From: Streptomyces poonensis
GTDB lineage: Bacteria > Actinomycetota > Actinomycetes > Streptomycetales > Streptomycetaceae
Direction: 5' to 3'
Length of the DNA stretch: 64,000 nucleotides
NCBI RefSeq assembly: GCF_014650915.1
Contig: NZ_BMVW01000007.1
Coordinates: 186,001-250,000, forward strand
Part shown: piece by piece, positions 52,172 to 63,214 of the stretch
Layout of the letters: the number at the start of each line of letters is the position of its first letter
Position numbering within the stretch: the stretch's first letter is position 1
Translations under genes and position numbers: made by a program
Notes under the pieces: model-generated
The model's input: only the letters and a program-made list of their open reading frames with translations
What the model was told of the DNA's origin: nothing
Databases searched by the model: none

Positions 52172-53269
52172 ATGAACCGACGGAACCGACGGACCCGCCG
52201 CTTCCGCCTCCCCGCGCTCGCCCTGCTGAGCGGCACGCTCCTGGTCACGGGCGCCGCCGTCCAGCCGGCCTCGGCCACCCCCGACCGCGCGCACTCCCCG
52301 GCCACGCTGCGCGCGCTCGCCGACCGGGCCCACGTGAAGATCGGCACCGCCGTGGACGGGACGGCACTGGCCGAGGACGCGACGTACCGCCGTATCACCG
52401 CCCGCGAGTTCAACTCGGTGACCGCCGAGAACGCCATGAAGTGGGAGTCGGTCGAGCCGGAGCGCGGCGAGTACGACTGGACGCAGGCGGACGAGCTGGT
52501 CCGCTTCGCCCACCGCAACGGCCAGGTGGTGCGCGGCCACACCCTCGTCTGGCACAGCCAGCTCCCGGCCTGGCTGACGGCGGGCGTCGCGGACGGATCG
52601 ATCGGCAAGGCGGAACTCCGGTCGATCCTGCGGAACCACATCACCACGGAGGTCAAGCGCTACAAGGGCCGCATCCAGCAGTGGGACGTGGTCAACGAGG
52701 TCTTCGAGGAGGACGGCAGCTACCGCAACTCGATCTGGCTCCAGCAGCTCGGCCCGTCCTACATCGCCGACGCCTTCCGCTGGGCCCACGCGGCCGACCC
52801 CAAGGCGAAGCTCTTCATGAACGACTACAACGTCGAGGGCGTCAACGCGAAGTCCACCGCCTACTACGACCTGGCGAAGCAGTTGCTCGCCGAGGGCGTC
52901 CCGGTCCAGGGCTTCGGCATCCAGGGGCACCTGGCGACCCAGTACGGCTTCCCGGGACAGGTCGCGGAGAACCTCGCCCGCTTCGGGGCCCTCGGGATGC
53001 AGACCGCCTTCACGGAGGTCGACGTCCGCGTGCTCATGCCCGCGGACGAGGCGAAGCTCGCCACCCAGGCGACGTACTTCCGGGGTTTGCTGGACGCCTG
53101 TCTGAACGCTCGCAGCTGCAAGTCGTTCACCGTCTGGGGCTTCACCGACAAGTACTCGTGGGTGCCGGACGTCTTCCCGGAGGAGGGCGCGGCGACGCTC
53201 ATGGACGAGGAGTTCGGACGGAAGCCGGCGTACGCGGCGGTGCGGGACGGGCTGGCGGCCGGGCGGTGA
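52172..53269 (+). CDS. Secreted GH10 endo-1,4-beta-xylanase
   Basis: A 365-aa xylanase. A Sec-type signal (RLPALALLSGTLLVTGAAV) ends near ASA. The acid/base is Glu176 in WDVVNE and the nucleophile Glu282 in TEVDVR; NSVTAENAMKWE and HTLVWHSQLPAWL are the usual substrate-site strands. There is no carbohydrate-binding module. The ATG at 52172 directly precedes the Arg-rich signal start; ATGs at 52148 and 52151 are alternatives. It follows GH115, so both act on the same polymer. Confidence 0.92.
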   Translation: MNRRNRRTRRFRLPALALLSGTLLVTGAAVQPASATPDRAHSPATLRALADRAHVKIGTAVDGTALAEDATYRRITAREFNSVTAENAMKWESVEPERGEYDWTQADELVRFAHRNGQVVRGHTLVWHSQLPAWLTAGVADGSIGKAELRSILRNHITTEVKRYKGRIQQWDVVNEVFEEDGSYRNSIWLQQLGPSYIADAFRWAHAADPKAKLFMNDYNVEGVNAKSTAYYDLAKQLLAEGVPVQGFGIQGHLATQYGFPGQVAENLARFGALGMQTAFTEVDVRVLMPADEAKLATQATYFRGLLDACLNARSCKSFTVWGFTDKYSWVPDVFPEEGAATLMDEEFGRKPAYAAVRDGLAAGR

Positions 53270-53305
53270 GCGCGGCGGTGCCCCCGGGCCGCTGACCGGC
53301 CCGGG

Positions 53306-53749
53306 TCACCCGAGCCGCTTCGTCAGTGTGTACTCCGTGATCCCCGGCGGATAGTCGGGGATCACGCACACCACCTCGTACCCCTGCTTCCGGTAGAAAC
53401 CGGGGGCCTGGAAGCCCCAGGTCTCCAGACGGGAGCCGACACAGTCGCGCTCCTCGTGCGCGATGCGCTCCGTCTCGGACAATATCCGCGCCCCCAGACC
53501 CGCACCGCGACGCGGTTCGTCGACCCACAGATACGACACGTGGAGCCAGGCCGCCCAGGTGTGACCGACCAGGCCGCCCGCCATCTCCCCGGCCTCGTCC
53601 AGCGCCCAGACCTGGAGCGGAACCTCTCGTTCGCCCGGCGTACCGCGCAGTGCGCGAAGGACCGGGGACGCCGCCGTGTTGGTGTCCCTGAGCCGGGAAC
53701 GCAGCAACTGGGTGCGCTGTTTGTCGACTTCTGTCTCGATACGAAACAT
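53306..53749 (-). CDS. GNAT-family N-acetyltransferase
   Basis: A 147-aa acetyltransferase. The acetyl-CoA loop is VDEPRRGAGLGARILSETE and the C-terminal strands read GFYRKQGYEVVCVIPDYPPG. This subgroup resembles YhbS/aminoglycoside-type GNATs whose substrates are unknown. The ATG at 53749 is used; ATGs at 53761 and 53776 would lengthen it. It converges with the xylanase gene, leaving 36 bp. Confidence 0.8.
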   Translation of the reverse strand: MFRIETEVDKQRTQLLRSRLRDTNTAASPVLRALRGTPGEREVPLQVWALDEAGEMAGGLVGHTWAAWLHVSYLWVDEPRRGAGLGARILSETERIAHEERDCVGSRLETWGFQAPGFYRKQGYEVVCVIPDYPPGITEYTLTKRLG

Positions 53750-54062
53750 GCGGCTCACCATAAACGGATCGGCCAATCAGTTCTGCAAATTACCTTCCAC
53801 TCCCCGCGCCCGGCCTTACCCTGATGAACAGCACCGGTGGGGGCCGGTGCCGATCAGGGGGCGAAAGAGTCGGGTACGACGCCCGGGTGGGGGGCGGCAG
53901 TTCCAGCACACGGCGGCGGCCGTGTCGGCTGCGGCACCCCCGTTCCCGGGGCGGAGACAGAGCTTCCGGGAGAACCCCGGGCGCCGTACCCTGCGTCGGC
54001 CGTCCTCCGACCGACCTTTTCGGTCTCCCCTGCTCTTGAAGGAGCTTGGGGAAGGGGGTTTC
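53750..54062. other. Intergenic region before the response regulator
   Basis: About 310 bp with no convincing gene. It holds a GCACCGG/CCGGTGC hairpin (53831-53850) and a TACCCT -10-like hexamer at 53817-53822 without a good -35. GGGGAAGGGGG just before 54063 is a binding site for the regulator. Confidence 0.4.
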
Positions 54063-54830
54063 GTGGTTCGCATCCGAGTCCTGGTCGTCGACGACCACCG
54101 CATCTTCGCCGAGTCGCTCGCCGCGGCCCTCGCCGCCGAGCCCGACGTCGAGGTCTCCGCGGCCGGCAGCGGCCCCGCCGCGCTGCGCTCCCTGGAGCGC
54201 GCGGCGGCGGAGGGGCGCAAGTTCGACGTCATGCTCGTCGACGCCGACCTGGGGGGCAACGTCCCCGGGTCACGCCCCGCCGTGCCCGTGCAGGAGGGCA
54301 ACGAGGACGGGCTCGTCGACGGCATCTCGCTCGTCGCCGGAGTGCGCTCCGGGCAGCCGGCCGTACGCACCGTCGTGCTGGCGGAGAAGGACGATCCGCG
54401 GCGTGCCGCCCTCGCCCTGCAGGCCGGCGCCTCCGGCTGGGTCGCCAAGGACTGCTCGCTGTCCCGGCTGCTCACCGTCATCCGCGGCGTACTGCGCGAC
54501 GAGACGCATCTGCCGCCCGCGCTGCTCACCGGCGTGCTCCGCGAGCTCACCGCCGCGCGCAAGCACCGCACCGAGAGCGAGCGGCTGGTGGAGTCCCTCA
54601 CCCCGCGCGAGCGCGAGGTGCTGCGCTGCATGGTGGCGGGACTGGGGCGCAAGGCCGTCGCCGAGCGGCTGTTCCTCTCCCCGCACACCGTCCGCACCCA
54701 TATGCAGAACGTCCTCGGGAAGCTGGGCGTCCACTCCACCCTCGCCGCCGTGGCCCTCGCCCGGCGCGCCGGGGTCGGGCCCGTCGACCTAGCCGGGGAT
54801 GTTGTCGAACGGGGCGGTCAGCTGGCGTAG
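54063..54830 (+). CDS. Orphan NarL/FixJ-type response regulator
   Basis: A 255-aa regulator. The receiver has the acidic pair Asp10-Asp11 and phospho-acceptor Asp60 (MLVDADLGG), and the conserved Lys in VAKDCS. The usual Thr/Ser is Ala in VVLAEKDD. A low-complexity insert (NVPGSRPAVPVQEGNEDG) sits after Asp60. The LuxR-type helix-turn-helix is SLTPREREVLRCMVAGLGRK with HTVRTHMQNVLGKLGV. The GTG at 54063 starts right before the first strand. No sensor kinase is nearby. Its 3' end overlaps tamR by 42 bp on the other strand. Confidence 0.87.
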   Translation: MVRIRVLVVDDHRIFAESLAAALAAEPDVEVSAAGSGPAALRSLERAAAEGRKFDVMLVDADLGGNVPGSRPAVPVQEGNEDGLVDGISLVAGVRSGQPAVRTVVLAEKDDPRRAALALQAGASGWVAKDCSLSRLLTVIRGVLRDETHLPPALLTGVLRELTAARKHRTESERLVESLTPREREVLRCMVAGLGRKAVAERLFLSPHTVRTHMQNVLGKLGVHSTLAAVALARRAGVGPVDLAGDVVERGGQLA

Positions 54831-55286
54831 CAGCCCGGCCAGTTCACCCCGCTGGGCGCGCGACAGCTCGGCGAGGATCGCCCGCTCCTGCTCCAGCAGT
54901 CCCGCGAGGGCCTGGTCCGCCCGGTCCCGGCCCTCGTCCGTGAGCCGCACCAGCACGCCTCGCCGGTCACTGGGGTCGGGCAGCCGCTCCACCAGGCCCT
55001 TCTTGGCCAGCCGGTCGATACGGTTCGTCATCGTGCCCGAGGTGACAAGGGTCTGGGTGAGCAGCTGACCGGGCGAGAGCTGGTACGGGGACCCGGCGCG
55101 CCGGAGCGCGGTCAGGACGTCGAACTCCCACGGCTCCAGGTTGTGCTCGGAGAACGCCAGCCGGCGTGCGCGGTCCAGGTGCCGGGCCAGCCTGCTCACC
55201 CGGCTGAGTACTTCCAGCGGCTCCACATCGAGGTCCGGGCGCTCGCGGCGCCACGCTGCGACCAGTCGATCGACCTCGTCCTCCAT
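54789..55286 (-). CDS. tamR: MarR-family regulator, TamR-like
   Basis: A 165-aa winged-helix repressor, MEDEVDRLVAAWRRERPDLD at the start. The DNA-binding region reads SGTMTNRIDRLAKKGLVERL and the wing SDRRGVLVRLTDEGR. It is divergent from a trans-aconitate methyltransferase gene, the arrangement of TamR in S. coelicolor, where TamR responds to citrate/aconitate. CTTG...CAAG-type boxes lie between the two genes. The ATG at 55286 is used; a longer frame to 55388 runs through the promoter. The TamR name rests on context and family. Confidence 0.75.
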   Translation of the reverse strand: MEDEVDRLVAAWRRERPDLDVEPLEVLSRVSRLARHLDRARRLAFSEHNLEPWEFDVLTALRRAGSPYQLSPGQLLTQTLVTSGTMTNRIDRLAKKGLVERLPDPSDRRGVLVRLTDEGRDRADQALAGLLEQERAILAELSRAQRGELAGLLRQLTAPFDNIPG

Positions 55287-55322
55287 GGAGATCAGTGTAG
55301 TGGTTTTGTCGACGTGAAGTCT

Positions 55323-55351
55323 CTTGGCGTCAAGTATCTTGACGGCGAGAT
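55323..55351. promoter_or_regulatory. Candidate TamR operator pair and tam -35
   Basis: CTTGGCGTCAAG (55323-55334) and ATCTTGACGGCGAGAT (55336-55351) are adjacent imperfect palindromes. TTGACG at 55339-55344 would be a tam -35, with GACAGT 17 bp downstream. Binding of a MarR dimer here would block tam transcription. Confidence 0.55.
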
Positions 55352-55410
55352 TAGTGCGGTGGACAGTGGGAGTGACCGAGGAGATCACTCATCTCATGAG
55401 GAGTCGCGCC

Positions 55411-56226
55411 GTGCCCGCCACCACGCCCGTCTGGGACCCGCACCAGTACCTCCGCCACTCGGGCCACCGCGCCCGCGCCTTCCTCGACCTGCTGGCCCAC
55501 GTACCGGACCTGCCCGCCGAACGCCCCCGCATCGCCGACCTCGGCTGCGGCCCCGGCAACGTCACCCGCCTGCTCACCGACCGCTGGCCCACCGCGCACA
55601 TCACCGGCCTGGACAACTCGCCGGAGATGCTCGCCGAGGCACAGCCCCTGGCCGGCCCCACCCCGGGCGGCGGCCGCCTCGACTTCGCGTCCGCCGACGT
55701 CCTGACGTGGGCGCCCCCACAGCCGTACGACCTGATCGTCAGCAATGCCGCCCTGCAGTGGGTGCCCGGGCATCTCGGCCACTTCCCCGTACTGGTGGAC
55801 GCCCTCGCGCCCGGTGGCGTCCTCGCCTTCCAGGTGCCGAGCAACTTCGACGCGCCGAGCCACCGGCTGATGCGCGAGCTGGCGGGCTCGGCGCGCTGGA
55901 AGGACCGGCTCGGCGGGGTGCTCCGCCACGAGGACGCGGTGCACAGCCCTGCCGTCTATCTGGAGGCGCTGGCCGGGCTCGGCTGCGAGGTGGACGTCTG
56001 GGAGACGACGTACCAGCAGATCCTCCAGGGGGAGGACGCGGTGCTGGACTGGGTGAAGGGGACGGGGCTCAGGCCGGTGCTCACCGCGCTGGGTGAGGAG
56101 GCGGAGCCGTTCGTCGAGGAGTACCGGGAGCTGCTGCGGGAGGCGTATCCGGCGGGGGCGCACGGGACGGTGTTTCCGTTCCGGCGGGTGTTCGTGGTGG
56201 GGCGGGTGGGGGCTACAGCTTCTTGA
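55411..56226 (+). CDS. tam: Trans-aconitate 2-methyltransferase
   Basis: A 271-aa SAM-dependent methyltransferase. Motif I is IADLGCGPGNVTRLL, then GLDNSPEML, SADVLTW and LIVSNAALQWVPGH. The N-terminus (VWDPHQYLRHSGHRARAF) matches the Tam family, which methylates the aconitase inhibitor trans-aconitate. The GTG at 55411 has GAGGAG 8 nt upstream; an ATG at 55396 is the alternative. It overlaps the convergent Uma2 gene by 14 bp. Confidence 0.82.
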   Translation: MPATTPVWDPHQYLRHSGHRARAFLDLLAHVPDLPAERPRIADLGCGPGNVTRLLTDRWPTAHITGLDNSPEMLAEAQPLAGPTPGGGRLDFASADVLTWAPPQPYDLIVSNAALQWVPGHLGHFPVLVDALAPGGVLAFQVPSNFDAPSHRLMRELAGSARWKDRLGGVLRHEDAVHSPAVYLEALAGLGCEVDVWETTYQQILQGEDAVLDWVKGTGLRPVLTALGEEAEPFVEEYRELLREAYPAGAHGTVFPFRRVFVVGRVGATAS

Positions 56227-56842
56227 GGGCGTCGAGTGTGATGTCGATGTCGATGGTGTACGGGACGTCCAGCTTGAGCCGATCGTGGTGGATGCCGGTC
56301 AGTGCATACGTCTTGTTCACCGGGTCGATCTCGTAGGTCTTGATCACCGGGTGCTGATTCGGCTCGGTCATCTCGACCAACCAGAAGTGCGGGATGCCCG
56401 CGGCGGCGTATTTGGCGGGCTTGGTGTTGTGGTCGCGGGCCTCGGAGTCCGGGGAGACGACTTCTACAGCGAGCAGCACGTCCCGGGCCTGGAACCGGGT
56501 TTGCGTGAAGTCGGTGACGGCTTCCGAACGGACGATGCTGACATCCGGCTCCGGGCCGTTGCGGCGGTCCAGCACTACGGTCATCTCGCGCTCGATGCTC
56601 AAGCTACCCGGCAGCGTCGGCCGCAGGCCATTGACCAGCAGTTCCATCATCTTGTTGTGGAAACGTCGCTGCGGACTCACGAAGACCAGGCTCCCGTCGA
56701 TCAACTCGGTGTGCGGCGGGAGGTCGGGCAGCGTGAACAGGTCGTCCACCGTGTAACCCTCGGGCGGCGGCACGGGCCAGCGGGTGCCGGACCGTTCGTC
56801 GGCGGGCTCGGGGGTCGGCTCGGCGATCGGCTCGGCAGTCAT
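56213..56842 (-). CDS. Uma2-family (DUF820) PD-(D/E)XK-fold protein
   Basis: A 209-aa protein of a nuclease-like family that is strongly expanded in Streptomyces. The fold core is visible: LVFVSPQRRFHNKMM, EPDVSIV (acidic residue), LLAVEVVSPDSEARD and KYAAAGIPHFWLVE. The ATG at 56842 has GGGAGG 6 nt upstream. Enzymatic role is unproven. It converges on tam with a 14-bp overlap. Confidence 0.85.
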   Translation of the reverse strand: MTAEPIAEPTPEPADERSGTRWPVPPPEGYTVDDLFTLPDLPPHTELIDGSLVFVSPQRRFHNKMMELLVNGLRPTLPGSLSIEREMTVVLDRRNGPEPDVSIVRSEAVTDFTQTRFQARDVLLAVEVVSPDSEARDHNTKPAKYAAAGIPHFWLVEMTEPNQHPVIKTYEIDPVNKTYALTGIHHDRLKLDVPYTIDIDITLDALKKL

Positions 56843-56943
56843 GGTGATCCCTCCCATGGACGGGATACTGGGCCTTCGCCACCACCGTAGCCGCCGGAAC
56901 CAGCGAGTGGTCATCACAAAGAGTGATCAGATGCTCGGCGTTG

Positions 56944-57609
56944 TCAGTTCTTCCGGTGCCCTATCAGCCGCGGCTTCTGCTCCAGCCCGTCCAGCCCGTG
57001 CCACGCCAGGTTCACCAGGTGCGCCGCCACCTCGGCCTTCTTCGGGCGGCGGACGTCCAGCCACCACTGGCCCGTCAGCGCGACCATGCCGACCAGCGCC
57101 TGCGCGTACAGCGGGGCCAGCTTCGGATCGAAGCCGCGGCTCTTGAACTCGCGGCCCAGGATGTCCTCCACCTGCGTGGCGATGTCCGAGATGAGCGACG
57201 CGAAGGAACCCGTGGACTGGGGGATCGGGGAGTCGCGGACCAGGATGCGGAAGCCGTCCGTGTACTCCTCGATGTAGTCCAGGAGCGCGAAGGCCGCCTG
57301 CTCGCACAGCTCACGGGGATGGCCGGCCGTGAGGGAGCTGGTCACCATGTCGAGGAGGCGGCGCATCTCGCGGTCCACCACCACCGCGTACAGGCCTTCC
57401 TTGCCGCCGAAGTGCTCGTACACCACCGGCTTGGAGACCCCGGCCTTCGCCGCGATCTCCTCCACCGACGTGCCCTCGAAACCCTTGGCGGCGAAAAGGG
57501 TCCGACCGATCTCCAACAGCTGCTGGCGTCTCTCGGCGCCCGTCATCCGGGTGCGGCGGGTGCGCCGCTGCTTGTCGCTGCTGGAGGTATTGCTCGAGTC
57601 GGTCGCCAC
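56944..57609 (-). CDS. TetR-family regulator of the desaturase operon
   Basis: A 221-aa TetR repressor. The helix-turn-helix is TSVEEIAAKAGVSKPVVYEH following a basic N-terminus. The ligand domain contains LLDYIEEYTDGFRILVRDSP. It begins with GTG 7 nt after the acyl-CoA desaturase stop, so it is co-transcribed. It is probably a fatty-acid or acyl-CoA responsive regulator, like DesT or FasR; two matching dyads sit in the operon promoter. Confidence 0.85.
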   Translation of the reverse strand: MATDSSNTSSSDKQRRTRRTRMTGAERRQQLLEIGRTLFAAKGFEGTSVEEIAAKAGVSKPVVYEHFGGKEGLYAVVVDREMRRLLDMVTSSLTAGHPRELCEQAAFALLDYIEEYTDGFRILVRDSPIPQSTGSFASLISDIATQVEDILGREFKSRGFDPKLAPLYAQALVGMVALTGQWWLDVRRPKKAEVAAHLVNLAWHGLDGLEQKPRLIGHRKN

Positions 57610-57616
57610 CCGCCCA

Positions 57617-58723
57617 TCATGCCGCCTTGACGGCCTCCCTCTTGCGCCGGGAGCCGTCCCGGTCCGTGTTGCGCCGCGAATCGATACGCGAGCGTGACGG
57701 CCAGCGCACGTCGTACGCCCAGCCGAACTGCTCGAACCAGCGGATCAGCCGGGCCGAGGAATCCAGCTGGCCGCGCTCCACACCGTGCCGCGCGGAGGTC
57801 GGGTCGGCGTGGTGCAGGTTGTGCCAGGACTCGCCGCAGGACAGGACCGCCAGCCACCACACGTTGCCGGAGCGGTCACGCGACTTGAACGGGCGCTTGC
57901 CGACCGCGTGGCAGATCGAGTTGATCGACCAGGTGACGTGGTGGAGGAGGGCCACCCGGACCAGGGAGCCCCAGAAGAACGCCGTGAACGCGCCCCACCA
58001 CGACATCGTCACCAGGCCGCCGATCAGCGCGGGGAGGGCGAGGGACGCCGTCGTCCACAGGACGAACTGGCGGGAGATCGTACGGAGCGTCCGGTCCTTG
58101 ATCAGGTCCGGTGCGTACTTCTCCTGCGAGGTCTGCTCCTCGTCGAACATCCAGCCGACGTGCGCCCACCACAGGCCCTTCAGCAGCGCCGGGACCGTCT
58201 CCCCGTAGCGCCAGGGCGAGTGGGGGTCGCCCTCGGCGTCGGAGAACTTGTGGTGCTTGCGGTGGTCCGCCACCCAGCGCACCAGCGGCCCCTCGACCGC
58301 CATCGAGCCCGCGATCGCCAGCGCGACCTTCAGCGGACGCTTCGCCTTGAACGAACCGTGCGTGAAGTGCCGGTGGAAACCGATCGTGATGCCGTGGCAG
58401 CCCAGGTAGTAGAAGAACACGAGCAGGCCGAGGTCCAGCCAGCTCACGCCCCAGCCCCAGGCCAGCGGCACCGCCGCGATCAGCGCGAGGAACGGGACGG
58501 TGATGAACAGCAGCAGCGTGATCTGCTCGATCGAACGCTTCCGCTCGCCGCCCAGCGTGGCCGAGGGCATTGCGGCGTCGTCGGTCGTCGAGGCGGCCGC
58601 GGAACCCTCGGGGCCCGTGGCGCCCCCGGATCCCTTGGTCGTCCCGGATGCCTTGGATGCCTTGGTTCCTTTGGGATCGTTCGCCTCCGGGGCGTCTTCG
58701 ATCACATCGGAGCTTGTGGTCAT
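57617..58723 (-). CDS. Acyl-CoA/fatty-acid desaturase
   Basis: A 368-aa membrane diiron desaturase. The three His boxes are HRHFTH, HRKHHKFSD and HNLHHADPTS. Four hydrophobic segments flank them (about residues 65-110 and 210-260). The N-terminal ~60 residues are Gly/Ala/Ser-rich. The ATG at 58723 is used over a longer frame to 58852 that crosses the operator. It heads an operon with the TetR gene and adjusts membrane fluidity. Confidence 0.9.
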   Translation of the reverse strand: MTTSSDVIEDAPEANDPKGTKASKASGTTKGSGGATGPEGSAAASTTDDAAMPSATLGGERKRSIEQITLLLFITVPFLALIAAVPLAWGWGVSWLDLGLLVFFYYLGCHGITIGFHRHFTHGSFKAKRPLKVALAIAGSMAVEGPLVRWVADHRKHHKFSDAEGDPHSPWRYGETVPALLKGLWWAHVGWMFDEEQTSQEKYAPDLIKDRTLRTISRQFVLWTTASLALPALIGGLVTMSWWGAFTAFFWGSLVRVALLHHVTWSINSICHAVGKRPFKSRDRSGNVWWLAVLSCGESWHNLHHADPTSARHGVERGQLDSSARLIRWFEQFGWAYDVRWPSRSRIDSRRNTDRDGSRRKREAVKAA

Positions 58724-58797
58724 GGGGCGTCCCCTGTGGGGTCGAGGGTCGAGGCAGGTGCTTGTGGCAACGGCCTGTGGGGCACGGAGGCGTTCCC

Positions 58798-58824
58798 TAC
58801 GGTTCCGTAACCTACGGCAACGTA
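58798..58824. promoter_or_regulatory. Tandem TetR-type operators upstream of the desaturase
   Basis: TACGGTTCCGTA (58798-58809) and TACGGCAACGTA (58813-58824) are two dyads 15 bp apart. On the minus strand the -10-like TAGGTT (58809-58814) lies between them. A repressor bound here would cover the desaturase promoter. Confidence 0.65.
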
Positions 58825-59026
58825 AGTATGGCAGCGCGGCGCCCGGCGGCAAGAGCCCGTGAACCTGCGCGTCCCCATGGACACCTATCCTTGTGATCGG
58901 TCGGACAGCGCGGTCCGCTGTGATTTCCTGCCCGGATGCCCGGCCGCACGCGGCTCAGCCGCCCGGCCTGGTACCCGGGTTCCCTCCAGACGAGCTTCAA
59001 CACTGCACCTGCAAGGAGCCGCACCT

Positions 59027-61759
<2,733 letters not shown>

Positions 61760-61779
61760 GGCACAGCACGTACTCAGCA

Positions 61780-61816
61780 CAGTGCCCCCGTGCTCGCCAT
61801 GAGCACGGGGGCACTG
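61780..61816 (+). terminator. Terminator after ppc
   Basis: CAGTGCCCCCGTGCTC (61780-61795), loop GCCAT, GAGCACGGGGGCACTG (61801-61816), a perfect 16-bp stem. Confidence 0.9.
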
Positions 61817-61828
61817 TCACATCCGGCC

Positions 61829-62326
61829 TCAGACCGCCACGAACGCCGCCGTCAGCAGCACGATCCCGGAGACGGCCATCACCCACGCGGCCCGCGTCCG
61901 CCGCAGCCCGCCCGCGACCACCACCGACGCCAGCAGCAGCGCCCCGCTCAGCGGGACCCACGCGTACAGCATGCCGCCCGCCCCCGAGCGCACCGCCTCA
62001 CCGCTGCTCGGCTTCAGCACGACCGCGTACGTCCGCCCCTCCGCCACGGCGACCGAATCCTCGATCTCGACGCTCTCCCGGGCCTTCGACCCCTCGGACA
62101 CCGGCGTGTACGGCCCCCTGCACATGCCCTCGTCGCACCGCGTCACCTCGACCGTGCCGCGCTCGCGCCCCTTGGTGAGCAGCACGTGCTGGGCCGTGCC
62201 CCAGGACGCCCACACGCCCGCGATCAGGATCAGCGCCGTCACCGCACCCATCGCCGCGAGACGTCCGAAGCGCAGTACGGCCTGGGTGCCCTGGCGGGTC
62301 TTACGGGACGCGGAGCTGGCAGGCAT
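61829..62326 (-). CDS. Unidentified membrane protein
   Basis: A 165-aa protein with one N-terminal helix (MGAVTALILIAGVWASWGTA), an outside segment with two cysteines (TRCDEGMCRGPYTPV), and two helices near the C-terminus. The cysteine-bearing loop between membrane segments suggests an exported domain with a disulfide. No family name is recognised. The ATG at 62326 (MPASSASRKTRQG) is one of two close candidates. It is convergent with ppc. Confidence 0.7.
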   Translation of the reverse strand: MPASSASRKTRQGTQAVLRFGRLAAMGAVTALILIAGVWASWGTAQHVLLTKGRERGTVEVTRCDEGMCRGPYTPVSEGSKARESVEIEDSVAVAEGRTYAVVLKPSSGEAVRSGAGGMLYAWVPLSGALLLASVVVAGGLRRTRAAWVMAVSGIVLLTAAFVAV

Positions 62327-62452
62327 GGCCGGGATCATTGGCCATGACACTGCGGCCGGTCAACTCCTGAGGAGAGGAGCGGGGAAAAAGCGGAGGACAA
62401 GTCCGCAGTTGTCCACGTACATCGACCCGCCCCCACCCGGCACGCCCGCCTC

Positions 62453-63055
62453 TCAGGAGTTGTACGCGCTCTGCGCCCGCTCCAGCCCCTCCGTGAGCAG
62501 CGACTCCACCGAGTCGGCCGCACGGTCCACGAACCAGTCCAGCTCCTTGCGCTCCGCCGCCGAGAAGTCCTTCAGCACGAAGTCCGCCACCTGCATCCGG
62601 CCCGGCGGACGCCCGATCCCGAACCGCACCCGGTGATAGTCCGCACCCATCGCCTTCGTCATCGACTTCAGCCCGTTGTGACCGTTGTCGCCGCCCCCCA
62701 GCTTCAGCCGCAGCGTGCCGTAGTCGATGTCCAGCTCGTCATGGACCGCCACGATGTTCGCCACCGGCACCTTGTAGAACTCACGCAGCGCGTTCACCGG
62801 ACCGCCCGACAGATTCATGTACGACATCGGCTTGACCAGCACCACCCGTCGGCTGCCCGGCCCCGGCGGACCGACCCGCCCCTCGACCACCTGCGCCTGC
62901 GCCTTCTGGGCCCGCTTGAACTTCCCGCCGATCCGCTCCGCCAGCAGATCCACCACCATGAACCCCACGTTGTGCCGGTTCATGGCATACCCCGGACCCG
63001 GATTGCCCAGGCCCACGACGAGCCAGGGAGCGCCCGCGTCGGTCGTCACGTCCAT
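62453..63055 (-). CDS. pth: Peptidyl-tRNA hydrolase
   Basis: A 200-aa enzyme that recycles tRNA from stalled peptidyl-tRNA. Active-site residues are visible: Asn in [11 protein letters not shown], His in [11 protein letters not shown], Asp in [10 protein letters not shown], plus [10 protein letters not shown] and [11 protein letters not shown]. The start ATG is at 63055. It lies downstream of rplY, a common pairing, with a strong hairpin between them. Confidence 0.95.
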   Translation of the reverse strand: MDVTTDAGAPWLVVGLGNPGPGYAMNRHNVGFMVVDLLAERIGGKFKRAQKAQAQVVEGRVGPPGPGSRRVVLVKPMSYMNLSGGPVNALREFYKVPVANIVAVHDELDIDYGTLRLKLGGGDNGHNGLKSMTKAMGADYHRVRFGIGRPPGRMQVADFVLKDFSAAERKELDWFVDRAADSVESLLTEGLERAQSAYNS

Positions 63056-63115
63056 GTCTCCTCACCCAAGCGGTCAGCCGCCGTCTCGCGCCGTCGCTCG
63101 CATCTCGTTCATACA

Positions 63116-63162
63116 CGTCAGCCGCCGGACCCGCGCTCGCGGCGCGGGCCCGGCGGCTGACG
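63116..63162. terminator. Hairpin between rplY and pth
   Basis: CGTCAGCCGCCGG pairs with CCGGCGGCTGACG around an inner GC-rich hairpin. It lies downstream of rplY on the minus strand and is nearly symmetrical. Confidence 0.8.
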
Positions 63163-63214
63163 AAGATTCTGCCCCGGAGCCTTCAGGACCCCTGAGGGGA
63201 ATCCCTTACGGAGA

